NCBI GenBank assembly: GCA_001897995.1
Contig: MKRV01000298.1
Coordinates: 1-60,719 of the forward strand
Direction: 5' to 3'
DNA from: Alphaproteobacteria bacterium 65-37
GTDB lineage: Bacteria; Pseudomonadota; Alphaproteobacteria; Reyranellales; Reyranellaceae
DNA length: 60,719 nucleotides
Shown here: in pieces, positions 17,993 to 26,261 of the stretch
Layout: each line of letters opens with the position of its first letter
Numbering within the stretch: the first letter of the stretch is position 1
The notes under the pieces: generated by a model
Databases searched by the model: none
What the model was told of the DNA's origin: nothing
Seen by the model: only the letters and a program-made list of their open reading frames with translations
Program-made: the position numbers and the translations under genes

Positions 17993-18034
17993 ATTGGGCC
18001 GCTGAATTGGCGCGCTGAACCGGGACGCTGAGAA
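17983..18034. repeat. Four tandem 13-nt repeats across the pyrE stop
   Basis: Two perfect copies of GGGCCGCTGAATT (17983-17995 and 17996-18008) are followed by two diverged copies (GGCGCGCTGAACC, 18009-18021; GGGACGCTGAGAA, 18022-18034). Each copy contains CGCTGA. The TGA of pyrE is in the first copy. The unit is not a multiple of three, so a change in copy number would not keep one frame, but the pyrE stop itself would survive. Confidence 0.85.
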
Positions 18035-18059
18035 AACCTTTTGCTACGGTGCGGCGGAG

Positions 18060-19712
18060 ATGATCCGCCGTTTCTTTGCCAGCCTTCTGGCCTTCACCGC
18101 CTTCGCCGTTACCCCCGCCCACGCCAAGGATGAATTGGTCGTGGCCATGACGCAGATGCCGGGAACCTGGAACCCGGTCATCAGTTCGATGCTGGCCAAG
18201 TCGCTGATCGCCAACATGACCGCGCGGCCCCTCACCGCCTACGACGCGGACTGGAAGCTGGTCTGCCTGGCCTGTACCGAACTGCCGACCGTGGAGAACG
18301 GCAAGGCGCGCGTCGTCGATCTGCCCGACGGCAAGAAGGGCATGGAGATCGATTTCGAGCTGCGCGATCTGCGCTGGGGCGACGGTGTGCCGGTGACGAC
18401 CAAGGACGTTGCCTTCACCCTCGAGGTCGGGCGGCATCCCCTGTCCGGCGTCGCCTCTGCCGAAGGCTACAAGCGGGTCCTGAAGCTCGACGTCAAGGAT
18501 GACCGGCGCTTCACCATGACGATCGACCGGGTGACGTTCGACTACAACAGCTCGGGGCTGCAGCTGCTCCCGGCGCATATCGAGAAGCCGATCTTCGAGG
18601 CCAATCCCGCCGAATATCGCAACAAGACGGCCTTCGATACCCAGTCGACCAATCCAGGTCTCGGCTTTGGACCGTACCGCATCACCGAAATCGTCGCCGG
18701 CAGCCGGATCACGCTCGAGCAGAACCCGACCTGGACCGGCGAGAAGCCGCATTTCAAGCGCATCGTCGTGAAGATCATCGAGAACACGGCCGCACTCGAG
18801 GCCAATCTACTCTCGGGCGGCGTCGACTACGTGCTGGGCGAGCTCGGCCTTTCCCTCGATCAGGCGATCTCCTTCGAGAAGCGGCACGGCACCAAGTACA
18901 ACGTCGTCTACAAGCCGGCGCTGATCTGGGAACATATCGACGTCAACCTCGACAACAAGCTGCTGGCCGACAAGCGCGTCCGGCAGGCGATGCTGCTCGC
19001 CATCGACCGCAAGGCGATCTCGGAGAAGCTGTTCGAGGGCAAGCAGCCAATCGCCCATGGCGGGATCAGCGACCTCGACCCGATGTTCAGCCCGACAGCG
19101 CGGCAGTACGGCTACGATCCCGCCGAAGCGAAGATGCTGCTCGACGCGGCGGGCTTCTCGACCATCCGCAACAACGTGCGCCAGAACGCGGCCGGCGAAC
19201 GACTGTCGATCGAGCTCGGCACCACGGCCGGCAATCGCGTCCGCGAGCTGCTGGCGCAGGTCATCCAGAGCCAGCTTCGCCAGGTCGGCATAGAAGTGCG
19301 CATCAAGGCCGAGCCGCCGCGCATCTTCTTCGATGTCATGAACAAGCGGAACTACAGCGGGCTCGGCATGTATGCCTGGGTCCAGCGCCCCGAGGGCGTG
19401 CCGCGCTCCACCCTGCACTCCAAGGAGATCCCCACGGCCGAGAACGGCTGGAGCGGCCAGAACTATCCGGGCTACGCCAATCCCGTGATGGACCGGGCGC
19501 TGGACGACGCCGAACGCGAACTGCTCGTCGACAAGCGCCGCGGCTTCTTCGCCGAGATTCAGAAGATCGCCGCCGACGACCTGCCGTCGCTGCCGCTGTT
19601 CTTCCGCGTCGATCCCTTCGTCATCCCCAAGGCGCTGAAGGGCGTCACCCCCACCGGTACCTTGAACAGCTCGACGCTCTGGGTCGAGCGGTGGCGGTGG
19701 GAAGGCCAGTGA
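18060..19712 (+). CDS. Peptide-type ABC transporter substrate-binding protein (SBP_bac_5)
   Basis: A 550-residue periplasmic binding protein with a signal peptide (residues 1-22, ending THAKA-like PAHAKD). The family 5 features are present: VTTKDVAFTLE near 118-128, GFGPYRI, and ADKRVRQAMLLAIDRKAI (about 303-320). It would bind a peptide or similar solute and deliver it to the two permeases directly downstream. GGAG lies right at the ATG, which is a short spacing. The gene starts 67 bases after pyrE and ends 9 bases before the first permease. Confidence 0.9.
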   Translation: MIRRFFASLLAFTAFAVTPAHAKDELVVAMTQMPGTWNPVISSMLAKSLIANMTARPLTAYDADWKLVCLACTELPTVENGKARVVDLPDGKKGMEIDFELRDLRWGDGVPVTTKDVAFTLEVGRHPLSGVASAEGYKRVLKLDVKDDRRFTMTIDRVTFDYNSSGLQLLPAHIEKPIFEANPAEYRNKTAFDTQSTNPGLGFGPYRITEIVAGSRITLEQNPTWTGEKPHFKRIVVKIIENTAALEANLLSGGVDYVLGELGLSLDQAISFEKRHGTKYNVVYKPALIWEHIDVNLDNKLLADKRVRQAMLLAIDRKAISEKLFEGKQPIAHGGISDLDPMFSPTARQYGYDPAEAKMLLDAAGFSTIRNNVRQNAAGERLSIELGTTAGNRVRELLAQVIQSQLRQVGIEVRIKAEPPRIFFDVMNKRNYSGLGMYAWVQRPEGVPRSTLHSKEIPTAENGWSGQNYPGYANPVMDRALDDAERELLVDKRRGFFAEIQKIAADDLPSLPLFFRVDPFVIPKALKGVTPTGTLNSSTLWVERWRWEGQ

Positions 19713-19721
19713 GTCCTTAAA

Positions 19722-20702
19722 GTGGGCCGCTACTTCGCCTCGCGGGCGGTCCAGACGATCGTCACGCTGGCTTTGATGAGCCTGGTCGTCTTCCTGCTGA
19801 TCGGGCTGATGCCGGGCGATCCCATCGACCTCATGATCGCCGGCGATCCCAACATGAAAGCCGCAGACGCCGCCCGACTGCGGGCCGCCTACGGCCTCGA
19901 TAAGCCGCTGATCGACCGCTACCTCGCCTGGGCAGGCGAGGCCCTGCAGGGAAACTTCGGCTACTCGCGGTCCTTCGGCCAGCCGGTCTTCAATATCCTC
20001 TGGCCGCGTTTGCTCAACACGCTGCTGCTCGCCGGGACGGCGTTCGTCCTCTCGGTCGCCATTGCCCTGCCGCTCGGCATCTGGGCCGCCTCCCACCCTC
20101 GCAGCCGCACCGACTACCTGATCAACCTCTTCTGCTTCGCCGGCATCTCGACGCCGCCTTTCTGGCTGGCCCTGCTGCTGATCACACTGTTTGCCGTGTC
20201 GCTGGGCTGGCTGCCCGCCGGCGGCATGGCCAATCTGCGGCCTGACACGCCGTGGACCGCCGCTTTGGCGGACCAGCTGCGCCACCTCGTGCTGCCTGTG
20301 GCCACTCTGACGCTGGTCCAGATCGGCGCCTACACGCGCTTCATGCGCGGCGCCATGATCGAAGCGCTGCGCCAGGACTATGTCCGCACCGCGCGGGCCA
20401 AGGGGGCGCCGGAGCGGACCGTGCTATGGCGCCACGCCTTCGCCAACGCCCTCGCCCCCGTCCTCACTGTGCTGGCCCTGTCCTTCGGCGGCCTGTTCTC
20501 CGGGGCCGTGATCACGGAGACCATGTTCTCCTGGCCGGGCATGGGCAAGGCGATCTACCAGGCGGTTCTCGACAACGACTACAACCTCGCCCTGGTCGGC
20601 CTTCTGGTCGCGACGGCGGCGACCATCGCCGGCAATCTCCTGGCCGACCTTGGCTATGCCTGGGTGGATCCGCGGGTTTCCCTGGCAGAAGACCTGGCAT
20701 GA
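19722..20702 (+). CDS. ABC transporter permease, DppB type
   Basis: A 326-residue inner-membrane permease with six predicted helices and the usual N-terminus (RYFASRAVQTIVTLALMSLVVF). The loop that contacts the ATPase is visible as DYVRTARAKGAPERTVLWRHAFANAL (in parts: YVRTARAKGAPE, HAFANALAPVL). The start is GTG at 19722. Its stop overlaps the start of the next permease by 4 bases. It should pair with that protein to form the channel for the upstream binding protein. Confidence 0.92.
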   Translation: MGRYFASRAVQTIVTLALMSLVVFLLIGLMPGDPIDLMIAGDPNMKAADAARLRAAYGLDKPLIDRYLAWAGEALQGNFGYSRSFGQPVFNILWPRLLNTLLLAGTAFVLSVAIALPLGIWAASHPRSRTDYLINLFCFAGISTPPFWLALLLITLFAVSLGWLPAGGMANLRPDTPWTAALADQLRHLVLPVATLTLVQIGAYTRFMRGAMIEALRQDYVRTARAKGAPERTVLWRHAFANALAPVLTVLALSFGGLFSGAVITETMFSWPGMGKAIYQAVLDNDYNLALVGLLVATAATIAGNLLADLGYAWVDPRVSLAEDLA

Positions 20703-21583
20703 ACCGCAGTTGGACTCGCCTGCGGCGTCATCAGCTCGCGAACGCGTCGCTGGTGTTCCTCGCGGTCATCGCCACCCTGTCGCTTTGCGCGCCCCTGATC
20801 GCCGACCTGCGCGGCATCGACCCGACCCAGACCGACCTCTTTCGCCGTTTCGAGCCGCCCTCGGCCACCTACTGGCTGGGCACCGACGATGTCGGCCGCG
20901 ACCTCCTGCAGCGCCTGCTCGATGGTGGCCGGGTGTCGCTGCTGGTCGGCCTCGCCGGCGCCTTGCTCGCCGGCCTGCTGGGGGCCTTGATCGGCGTGAC
21001 CGCAGGGTATCTCGGCGGCCGGTTCGATGCCGTGCTGATGCGCTTCACCGACGGCGTGATCGCCCTGCCGCTCCTGCCCCTGCTGATCGTCGTGGCCGCG
21101 GTCGATCCCCGGAAGCTCGGCATACCAGCGGAGATCGCACAGTCGGAGGCCTTCTCGCTCTACCGCATCGTGGTGATCGTGGCGCTGACCGGCTGGACCA
21201 CCGTGGCCCGGCTGGTGCGGGCAGAGACCCTGTCGCTGAAGGCGCGTGACTTCACGCGGGCGGCGCAGGCGCTGGGCGCCCGGCCCGGCCGCATCATGCT
21301 GCGCCACATCCTGCCCAACACGGCCGGCTCCCTGATCGTCGCCACGACGCTGTCGATGGGCACGCTCATTCTCCTGGAATCGACCCTGTCCTTCCTCGGC
21401 CTCGGCATCCAGCCGCCGGCCGCCAGCTGGGGCAACATGCTGACCGGCGCGCAGGAACTGCTGCAGGAAGCGCCCGTCCTGGCCCTGTGGCCCGGCCTGC
21501 TGATCTTCCTGACGGTGATCGCCTTCAATTTCCTGGGGGACGGCCTGCAGGACGCCCTGGACCCTCGTAGCGAGAGACGATGA
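20699..21583 (+). CDS. ABC transporter permease, DppC type
   Basis: A 294-residue permease with an N-terminal helix (about 18-38), the WLGTDDVGRDLLQRLL segment that marks DppC/OppC proteins (about 60-75), and the coupling loop LKARDFTRAAQALGARPGRIMLRHILPN (in parts: RDFTRAAQALGA, HILPNTAG). The ATG at 20699 overlaps the DppB-type stop (ATGA), and its own TGA overlaps the ATG of the deacylase gene. No ATPase gene follows, which is unusual for this transporter class. Confidence 0.92.
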   Translation: MNRSWTRLRRHQLANASLVFLAVIATLSLCAPLIADLRGIDPTQTDLFRRFEPPSATYWLGTDDVGRDLLQRLLDGGRVSLLVGLAGALLAGLLGALIGVTAGYLGGRFDAVLMRFTDGVIALPLLPLLIVVAAVDPRKLGIPAEIAQSEAFSLYRIVVIVALTGWTTVARLVRAETLSLKARDFTRAAQALGARPGRIMLRHILPNTAGSLIVATTLSMGTLILLESTLSFLGLGIQPPAASWGNMLTGAQELLQEAPVLALWPGLLIFLTVIAFNFLGDGLQDALDPRSERR

Positions 21584-22617
21584 TGACCGATGCCACATTG
21601 AAATCCGCCGAATTCACCGCGCTCAGCCGACTTTCCGCCGACATCGACCTCAATGCCGAGGGCAAGGCCACCGGCTTCGTGCGCGTGCCGCACTCGGTGC
21701 ATCGCTCGGCCTATGGCTGGATCCCCATCCCCATCGTGCGCATCAAGAACGGTGACGGCCCGAACGTGCTGATGCAGGCCGGCAACCATGGCGACGAATG
21801 GGAAGGCCAGATCGGCCTCGGCAACCTGATCCGCAGCCTCGAGCCCAAGGACATCAAGGGTCGGCTGGTCATCCTGCCCTCGGCCAATTTTCCGGCGGCG
21901 ATGGACGGCCGTCGCACCTCGCCGATTGACGACGGCAATCTCAACCGCTCCTTCCCTGGCGACGCCGAGGGCACCATCACCCAGCAGATTGCCTACTGGA
22001 TCGAGCACGCTCTGCTGCCCGGCTTCGACTATGCCTTCGACTTTCATTCCGGCGGCAGCTCGCTCACGTACATTCCCAGCGCGCTCGCGCCGCGGCACCA
22101 GGACGCCGCCCGCATGGAGAAGGTTACGGCGCTCCTGAAGGCCTTCGGCGCGCCGGTGAGCTATATCGCGGCAGCCCCGCAGGGCGGTGGTCGGACCTTC
22201 ACCTCGGCGGCCTATCGTCGAGGCGTCCTCGCCATGGGTACGGAACTCGGCGGCGGCGGTCTCGTGACGCCAGGCTCCCTCAAGGTGGCCCAGGACGGCA
22301 TGCGCCGGGTGCTGGCCCATGTCGGCCTGCTGCAGGGGCCGGTGCCCGCGCCCTCCAAAACCCGCCTCACCGAGATCGGCGGCGACGACTACTATGTCTA
22401 CGCCACCGATGGTGGCCTGTTCGAGCCGCTGGTCGAACTGGGTGACGAAGTGACGGCCGGCCAGCCTGCCGCCCGCATCCACTTTCACCACACACCCTGG
22501 CGCGAGCCGGAGGTGGTGCTGTTCAAACGCGCTGGTCTCGTGCTCTGCAAGCGCGTCCCTGCCCGCTGCGAGCGCGGCGACTGCCTCTTCCATCTGGCGA
22601 CCGATCTTCAAGCCTAA
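21580..22617 (+). CDS. Zinc-dependent deacylase, AstE/aspartoacylase family (DoeB-like)
   Basis: A 345-residue M14-like metalloenzyme. The zinc ligands are seen in NHGDEWEG (H70 and E73) and FHSGG (H156), with NLNRSFPG between them. The family removes acyl groups from N-acyl amino acids; the length and C-terminal biotinyl-like region (LGDEVTAGQPAARIHF) resemble DoeB of ectoine breakdown and related deacetylases more than AstE. It is coupled to the permease gene by an ATGATG overlap, which suggests that the transporter imports an acylated amino acid or peptide that this enzyme cleaves. Confidence 0.85.
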   Translation: MMTDATLKSAEFTALSRLSADIDLNAEGKATGFVRVPHSVHRSAYGWIPIPIVRIKNGDGPNVLMQAGNHGDEWEGQIGLGNLIRSLEPKDIKGRLVILPSANFPAAMDGRRTSPIDDGNLNRSFPGDAEGTITQQIAYWIEHALLPGFDYAFDFHSGGSSLTYIPSALAPRHQDAARMEKVTALLKAFGAPVSYIAAAPQGGGRTFTSAAYRRGVLAMGTELGGGGLVTPGSLKVAQDGMRRVLAHVGLLQGPVPAPSKTRLTEIGGDDYYVYATDGGLFEPLVELGDEVTAGQPAARIHFHHTPWREPEVVLFKRAGLVLCKRVPARCERGDCLFHLATDLQA

Positions 22618-22622
22618 GCCGG

Positions 22623-22657
22623 CGATATTCCGCCAAGCATCCTTGGAAACGTTTCCA
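22623..22657. promoter_or_regulatory. Operator-like block 1 with perfect 14-bp palindrome
   Basis: This block starts with CGATATTC and ends in the perfect palindrome TGGAAACGTTTCCA (22644-22657), which has the shape of a LacI-family operator. A related block begins exactly 64 bases later. It lies about 100 bases before the Bug receptor gene. No LacI-type regulator gene is next to it, so the binding protein is not known. Confidence 0.55.
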
Positions 22658-22686
22658 GTTTTTCTTGCCAAGGACGATCCTGAGTT

Positions 22687-22721
22687 CGATATTCGGCAAA
22701 ATTGGCGAGAAATCGTTTCCA
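22687..22721. promoter_or_regulatory. Operator-like block 2, diverged copy of block 1
   Basis: Again CGATATTC at the left and a half-preserved palindrome at the right (GAGAAATCGTTTCCAG). The distance from CGATATTC to GTTTCC is the same as in block 1, so the whole 35-base block is a duplicate. Two sites about six helical turns apart could allow looping or cooperative binding. Confidence 0.5.
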
Positions 22722-22753
22722 GATACCTGGACAGCGATTCGGGGAAGGAAACG

Positions 22754-23728
22754 ATGAAGTTGCTTCGCAGGACACTGGCATTCGTTCTGGCGGCGGGCGT
22801 TGCCGGGCCGGCGCTGGCGCAGAGCAGTGAAGCCGCATGGCCGACGGCACGGCCGATCAAGATGATCGTGCCGTTCGCAGCGGGCGGCGGCACCGATCTG
22901 GTGGCGCGCACCTTGGCCGAGAAGCTCGGCACCGCCCTCGGTCAGACGATCATCGTCGACAACAAGCCCGGCGCTTCCGGCGTCATCGCCATGGAAGCAG
23001 CCGCCAAGTCGCCGGCCGACGGCTACACGCTGGTGCTGGGCTCCGCGAGCACCGTCGTCGTCAATCCTGCCGTGCTGCCCGACCTGCCCTACGATCCGGT
23101 GAACGGCTTCGAGCATCTGGGCGATGTCGGCTCCGCGTCGGTCGTGCTGGTCGCCCACCCCGACTTTCCAGCCAAGGATCTGCGCGATGTGATCGCCATG
23201 GCCAAGGCAAAGCCCGGCGAGTTGAACTACGGCACCTGGGGCAACGGCTCGACCGGCCATATGTGCGCCGAAATGGTACGCGCGGCGACCGGCGTGCAGA
23301 TGACCCACGTTCCCTACAAGGGCGCGGCGCTGGTGCTGAACGACATCGCCGCCGGGCATATCAAGCTGGGGTTCGCCGACGTTCAGTCGGTCGTGCCGAT
23401 GGCCAAGTCGGGCAAGGTCAAGGTGGTCGCCTCCTGCGCCCGCCGCTCGCTCAATTTTCCCGATGTGCCGGGCTACGTCGAACAGGGCGTGCCGTTCGAC
23501 TTCGTCTGGCGCTATGACCTGATGGTTCCCGCAAAGACCCCCCAGCCGATCGTCGCCCGCCTGCACGCCGAGCTGATGACGGTTCTGGCGATGCCCGAGA
23601 TCAAGGCACGCTGGACCGAGTTCGGCATGACCGCGTCGACCATCAGCCCGGCCGATCTCAAGGCACAGACCGGCCGCGACGTCGAAGCCCTCACCAAGCT
23701 GGCCCGCGATGCAGGAGTCCGCCCATGA
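22754..23728 (+). CDS. Bug/TctC-type tripartite tricarboxylate receptor
   Basis: A 324-residue periplasmic receptor with a signal peptide (MKLLRRTLAFVLAAG ... ALAQ). The Bug family motifs are clear: RPIKMIVPFAAGGGTDLVAR (in parts: IKMIVPFAAGGGTD), VDNKPGASG and MAKAKPGELNYGTWGNGS. Bug proteins bind small carboxylates or aromatic acids; most are orphans without TctA/TctB genes, as here. ATG 22754 is chosen for the GGGGAAGGAAA ribosome site and the signal peptide. It overlaps the VOC gene by 4 bases. Confidence 0.92.
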   Translation: MKLLRRTLAFVLAAGVAGPALAQSSEAAWPTARPIKMIVPFAAGGGTDLVARTLAEKLGTALGQTIIVDNKPGASGVIAMEAAAKSPADGYTLVLGSASTVVVNPAVLPDLPYDPVNGFEHLGDVGSASVVLVAHPDFPAKDLRDVIAMAKAKPGELNYGTWGNGSTGHMCAEMVRAATGVQMTHVPYKGAALVLNDIAAGHIKLGFADVQSVVPMAKSGKVKVVASCARRSLNFPDVPGYVEQGVPFDFVWRYDLMVPAKTPQPIVARLHAELMTVLAMPEIKARWTEFGMTASTISPADLKAQTGRDVEALTKLARDAGVRP

Positions 23729-24246
23729 GCCGCCTGCTGGGTCCGGTTCGCCAGAACGGCTATGTCGTCCGCGACATCGAACAGGCCATGAAATACTGGT
23801 CGGAAACCATGGGCGTCGGCCCCTGGTACTACATCGAGAAGCCGCCGATCGAGGCCTTCGAGTACAAGGGGCAGCCCTCGCAGCCCGACATCTCGATCGC
23901 CCTGGCCAACTCGGGCCCGCTGCAGATCGAACTGATCCAGCAACGTAACGACCAGCCCTCGATGTACCTCGACTTCCTGCAGGCCGGTCACGAGGGCCTG
24001 CAGCACGTCGCCTACTGGACGACGGATTTCGACGGCTCGCTCGCCAAGTGCCTCGCCGCGGGTTGGCGGATCGGCCATCGCGGCCAGATCGGCAGTCGCG
24101 GACGTTTTCTCTACTTCGAAAGCACGGGCCATCCCGGGACGGTCATCGAGCTATCCGAGATTTCCGGCAACAAGGGCAAGTTCTTCGACAAGATCGCCCA
24201 CGAAGCCGAGAGCTGGGACGGTCGCGATCCGATCCGCAGGGTTTAG
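23725..24246 (+). CDS. VOC (glyoxalase superfamily) protein
   Basis: A 173-residue protein with the vicinal-oxygen-chelate start QNGYVVRDIEQAMKYWSETMGVGPWYY (in parts: YVVRDIEQAMKYW) and a second half GLQHVAYWTTDFD ... RGRFLYFES, close to methylmalonyl-CoA epimerase-like or dioxygenase-like VOC proteins. A metal-dependent isomerase or lyase role is likely; the substrate is unknown. It is coupled to the Bug gene by an ATGA overlap and probably acts on the same compound. Confidence 0.88.
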   Translation: MSRLLGPVRQNGYVVRDIEQAMKYWSETMGVGPWYYIEKPPIEAFEYKGQPSQPDISIALANSGPLQIELIQQRNDQPSMYLDFLQAGHEGLQHVAYWTTDFDGSLAKCLAAGWRIGHRGQIGSRGRFLYFESTGHPGTVIELSEISGNKGKFFDKIAHEAESWDGRDPIRRV

Positions 24247-24305
24247 CCTCCCGTCCTGCCAGGAACTGGGCCTGTGAAGCCCGTCCCGGAAATCAAGGAT
24301 CCGTC

Positions 24306-25064
24306 ATGTCCGCTCACCTCTCTCCCCGCTCCATGATCGGCCAGGTCGCCATCGTCACCGGTGCCGCCTCCGGCCTTGGCCTCGCGATCGCCGGGCGGTT
24401 GACGGAGGAAGGGGTGCGCGTCGCGCTATGGGATCGCGATCCGACGGGTCTGGCCGTCGCCCGCGACAAAGTCGGGCCCGCATCGCACGGCGTCGTGGCC
24501 GACGTCACCGACACGAAAGCCGTGCGCGCCGCCTGGACCGAAACCACGCAGACGCTGGGCGCACCGTCGATTCTGGTGAACAGCGCCGGCATCCTGGGGC
24601 CGAGCGCCGCCTTCGCCAACTATCGCGAGGAAGACTGGCAGCGTGTGCTGGACGTCAACCTCAACGGCACTTTCCGCTGCTGTCAGGCCGCCGTGCCCGA
24701 CATGGTGGCGGCCGGATACGGCCGAATCGTCAATATCGCCTCGGTTGCGGGCAAGGACGGCAACCCCTACGTAGCGGGCTATGTCGCCTCGAAGGCCGCC
24801 GTCATCGGCCTCACCAAGTCGATGGGCAAGGAGCTCGCGACCACCGGCGTGCTGGTGAACGCAATTGCCCCCTCGGCTTCGGAGACGGCGATCTTCGGCG
24901 AACTCACCGATGCCTATCGCGCCCGCCTGATCGCCAACGTGCCGATGAACCGTTTTGTGGCACCGCGCGAGATCGCCGAAATGGCCCTTTGGCTCGCCTC
25001 GCCCGCCTGCAGCTTCTCGACCGGCGCCACCTTCGACATCTCCGGCGGCCGCGCTACGTTCTAA
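24306..25064 (+). CDS. SDR family oxidoreductase
   Basis: A 252-residue short-chain dehydrogenase with the NAD(P) loop TGAASGLG (near residues 20-27), NSAGILG, and the catalytic pair Y159-x3-K163 in GYVASKAA. It resembles 3-oxoacyl-ACP reductase or glucose dehydrogenase-like SDRs. It follows the Bug-VOC pair by 59 bases on the same strand and probably works in the same pathway. ATG 24306 gives a normal SDR N-terminus; the longer frame to 24048 lies within the VOC gene. Confidence 0.9.
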   Translation: MSAHLSPRSMIGQVAIVTGAASGLGLAIAGRLTEEGVRVALWDRDPTGLAVARDKVGPASHGVVADVTDTKAVRAAWTETTQTLGAPSILVNSAGILGPSAAFANYREEDWQRVLDVNLNGTFRCCQAAVPDMVAAGYGRIVNIASVAGKDGNPYVAGYVASKAAVIGLTKSMGKELATTGVLVNAIAPSASETAIFGELTDAYRARLIANVPMNRFVAPREIAEMALWLASPACSFSTGATFDISGGRATF

Positions 25065-25199
25065 GCCTATCTGGCAGATCGACCGGAAGGTTGCCGCCAA
25101 GGTCACTCTTTGGTTCCAATTTCCAGGCTGGTTGTACTTGCCCACGGCTGTCCTGCGGCGGCAAACTTGTCCCGTTTCCGTCGCTGGAGGGGATACCCG

Positions 25200-25331
25200 A
25201 TGGACAACCACAGCGGATATGACGACCGCACGCCCGACATGGCGGCTCAGGTCATCCTGATAGCGTTCGTTGGTGTATGGGGGTACCTGACCTGTTCCGC
25301 CATCCTGCAGTTCACGGTGCTGACCCAGTAA
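25200..25331 (+). CDS. 43-residue single-helix membrane protein
   Basis: A very short reading frame with a good GGAGGGG ribosome site 7 bases before the ATG. The peptide has a polar start (MDNHSGYDDRTPDMA) and one hydrophobic helix (QVILIAFVGVWGYLTCSAIL, residues about 17-36). This layout is typical of bacterial small membrane proteins. I recognise no family. It stands alone 135 bases after the SDR gene. The ribosome site and helix make it more likely real than not. Confidence 0.5.
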   Translation: MDNHSGYDDRTPDMAAQVILIAFVGVWGYLTCSAILQFTVLTQ

Positions 25332-25367
25332 CAGCGATTTCCGCTGTGACGGACCAGCTCTAGGTTC

Positions 25368-26222
25368 TCAGCAGGCTTTGCAGGAAAGCTTCGGCGCGGT
25401 CCTGCGGCCGTCCTTGCGCGGTCGTGCCTCGGCGTGACCGCAGACCGAGCAGCCGTCGATCTCGAAATCGATCCAGTGCGTAGGGTCACCGCACGTTTCG
25501 CAAGGAAGGCCTCGGCGCGACTCGATGTGACCGAAGCCCGGGACCCCGCATTTGGGGCAGAGGCGCTCCAGCCGCTTGGCGAGCTTCCACGAGAGCGCCC
25601 GCAGGACCTGCATGCGCGTCGGATTGCGATGCGCGCGCATGTCGGCCAGCAGCACGGCGAGGCCGTCCTCCGACCGACGGGCTTCGCGGTCCATCGCCGC
25701 CAGCACCTCGGCTTCGGTCTCCAGCCCCTTGATCGGGTGGTCCATGTCGCTGGAGCAGATCACGAAGACGCCGGCGCGCGGGAAGCCCATCCTCTTCAGG
25801 ATGCCCGGCACGGCAGGATCGCCGGCCGGGAAGCGCTGCAGCCGCCAGTTGGTGCGGTGCGTCGCCAGTGTTTCGACGAGGCGAAGCCCGCGCCGGCGAT
25901 CGACGAAGGCCATGATCTCAACGCCGCTGGAGACCAGAGGCACGCGCTCGATCGGACCGTAGCTGCCTTCGCTTGCCAGGGCGCAGTCGACGTCCATGGT
26001 CCGAAAGACCATCTCGGCCTTGATGGCGCAGGTCTCGACCAGGGCGTCGGGGCGCGGCACCTCACCCGAGAAGGTGCCGAGCTTGTCGGTGTCGAGGTCG
26101 GGCGCGACCTCGACAGTGGCCCCCAGCACGCGCCGGAAGGCGGGCGCAGCCGCCCGCTCCTTGGCATGGATGGTCGCCAGGCCGATCCGGCTGCCGGCGT
26201 AAGGGTGAGCTGATACGGACAA
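25368..26222 (-). CDS. Zinc-ribbon protein of unknown function (DUF6671-like)
   Basis: A 284-residue protein. The N-terminal part (RIGLATIHAKERAAAPAF, and TFSGEVPRPDALVETCAIKA) looks like what I recall as DUF6671, without certainty. The C-terminal 70 residues carry four CxxC pairs (CPKC, CETC, CSVC, CKAC), which would bind two zinc ions. No catalytic motif is recognised. It is 39 bases downstream of the M20 amidohydrolase on the same strand and may be the last gene of the peptide transporter operon. Confidence 0.6.
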   Translation of the reverse strand: MSVSAHPYAGSRIGLATIHAKERAAAPAFRRVLGATVEVAPDLDTDKLGTFSGEVPRPDALVETCAIKAEMVFRTMDVDCALASEGSYGPIERVPLVSSGVEIMAFVDRRRGLRLVETLATHRTNWRLQRFPAGDPAVPGILKRMGFPRAGVFVICSSDMDHPIKGLETEAEVLAAMDREARRSEDGLAVLLADMRAHRNPTRMQVLRALSWKLAKRLERLCPKCGVPGFGHIESRRGLPCETCGDPTHWIDFEIDGCSVCGHAEARPRKDGRRTAPKLSCKAC

Positions 26223-26261
26223 GACGGCGACAGCCGATGATACGCGAACGCTGCTCCGTGT

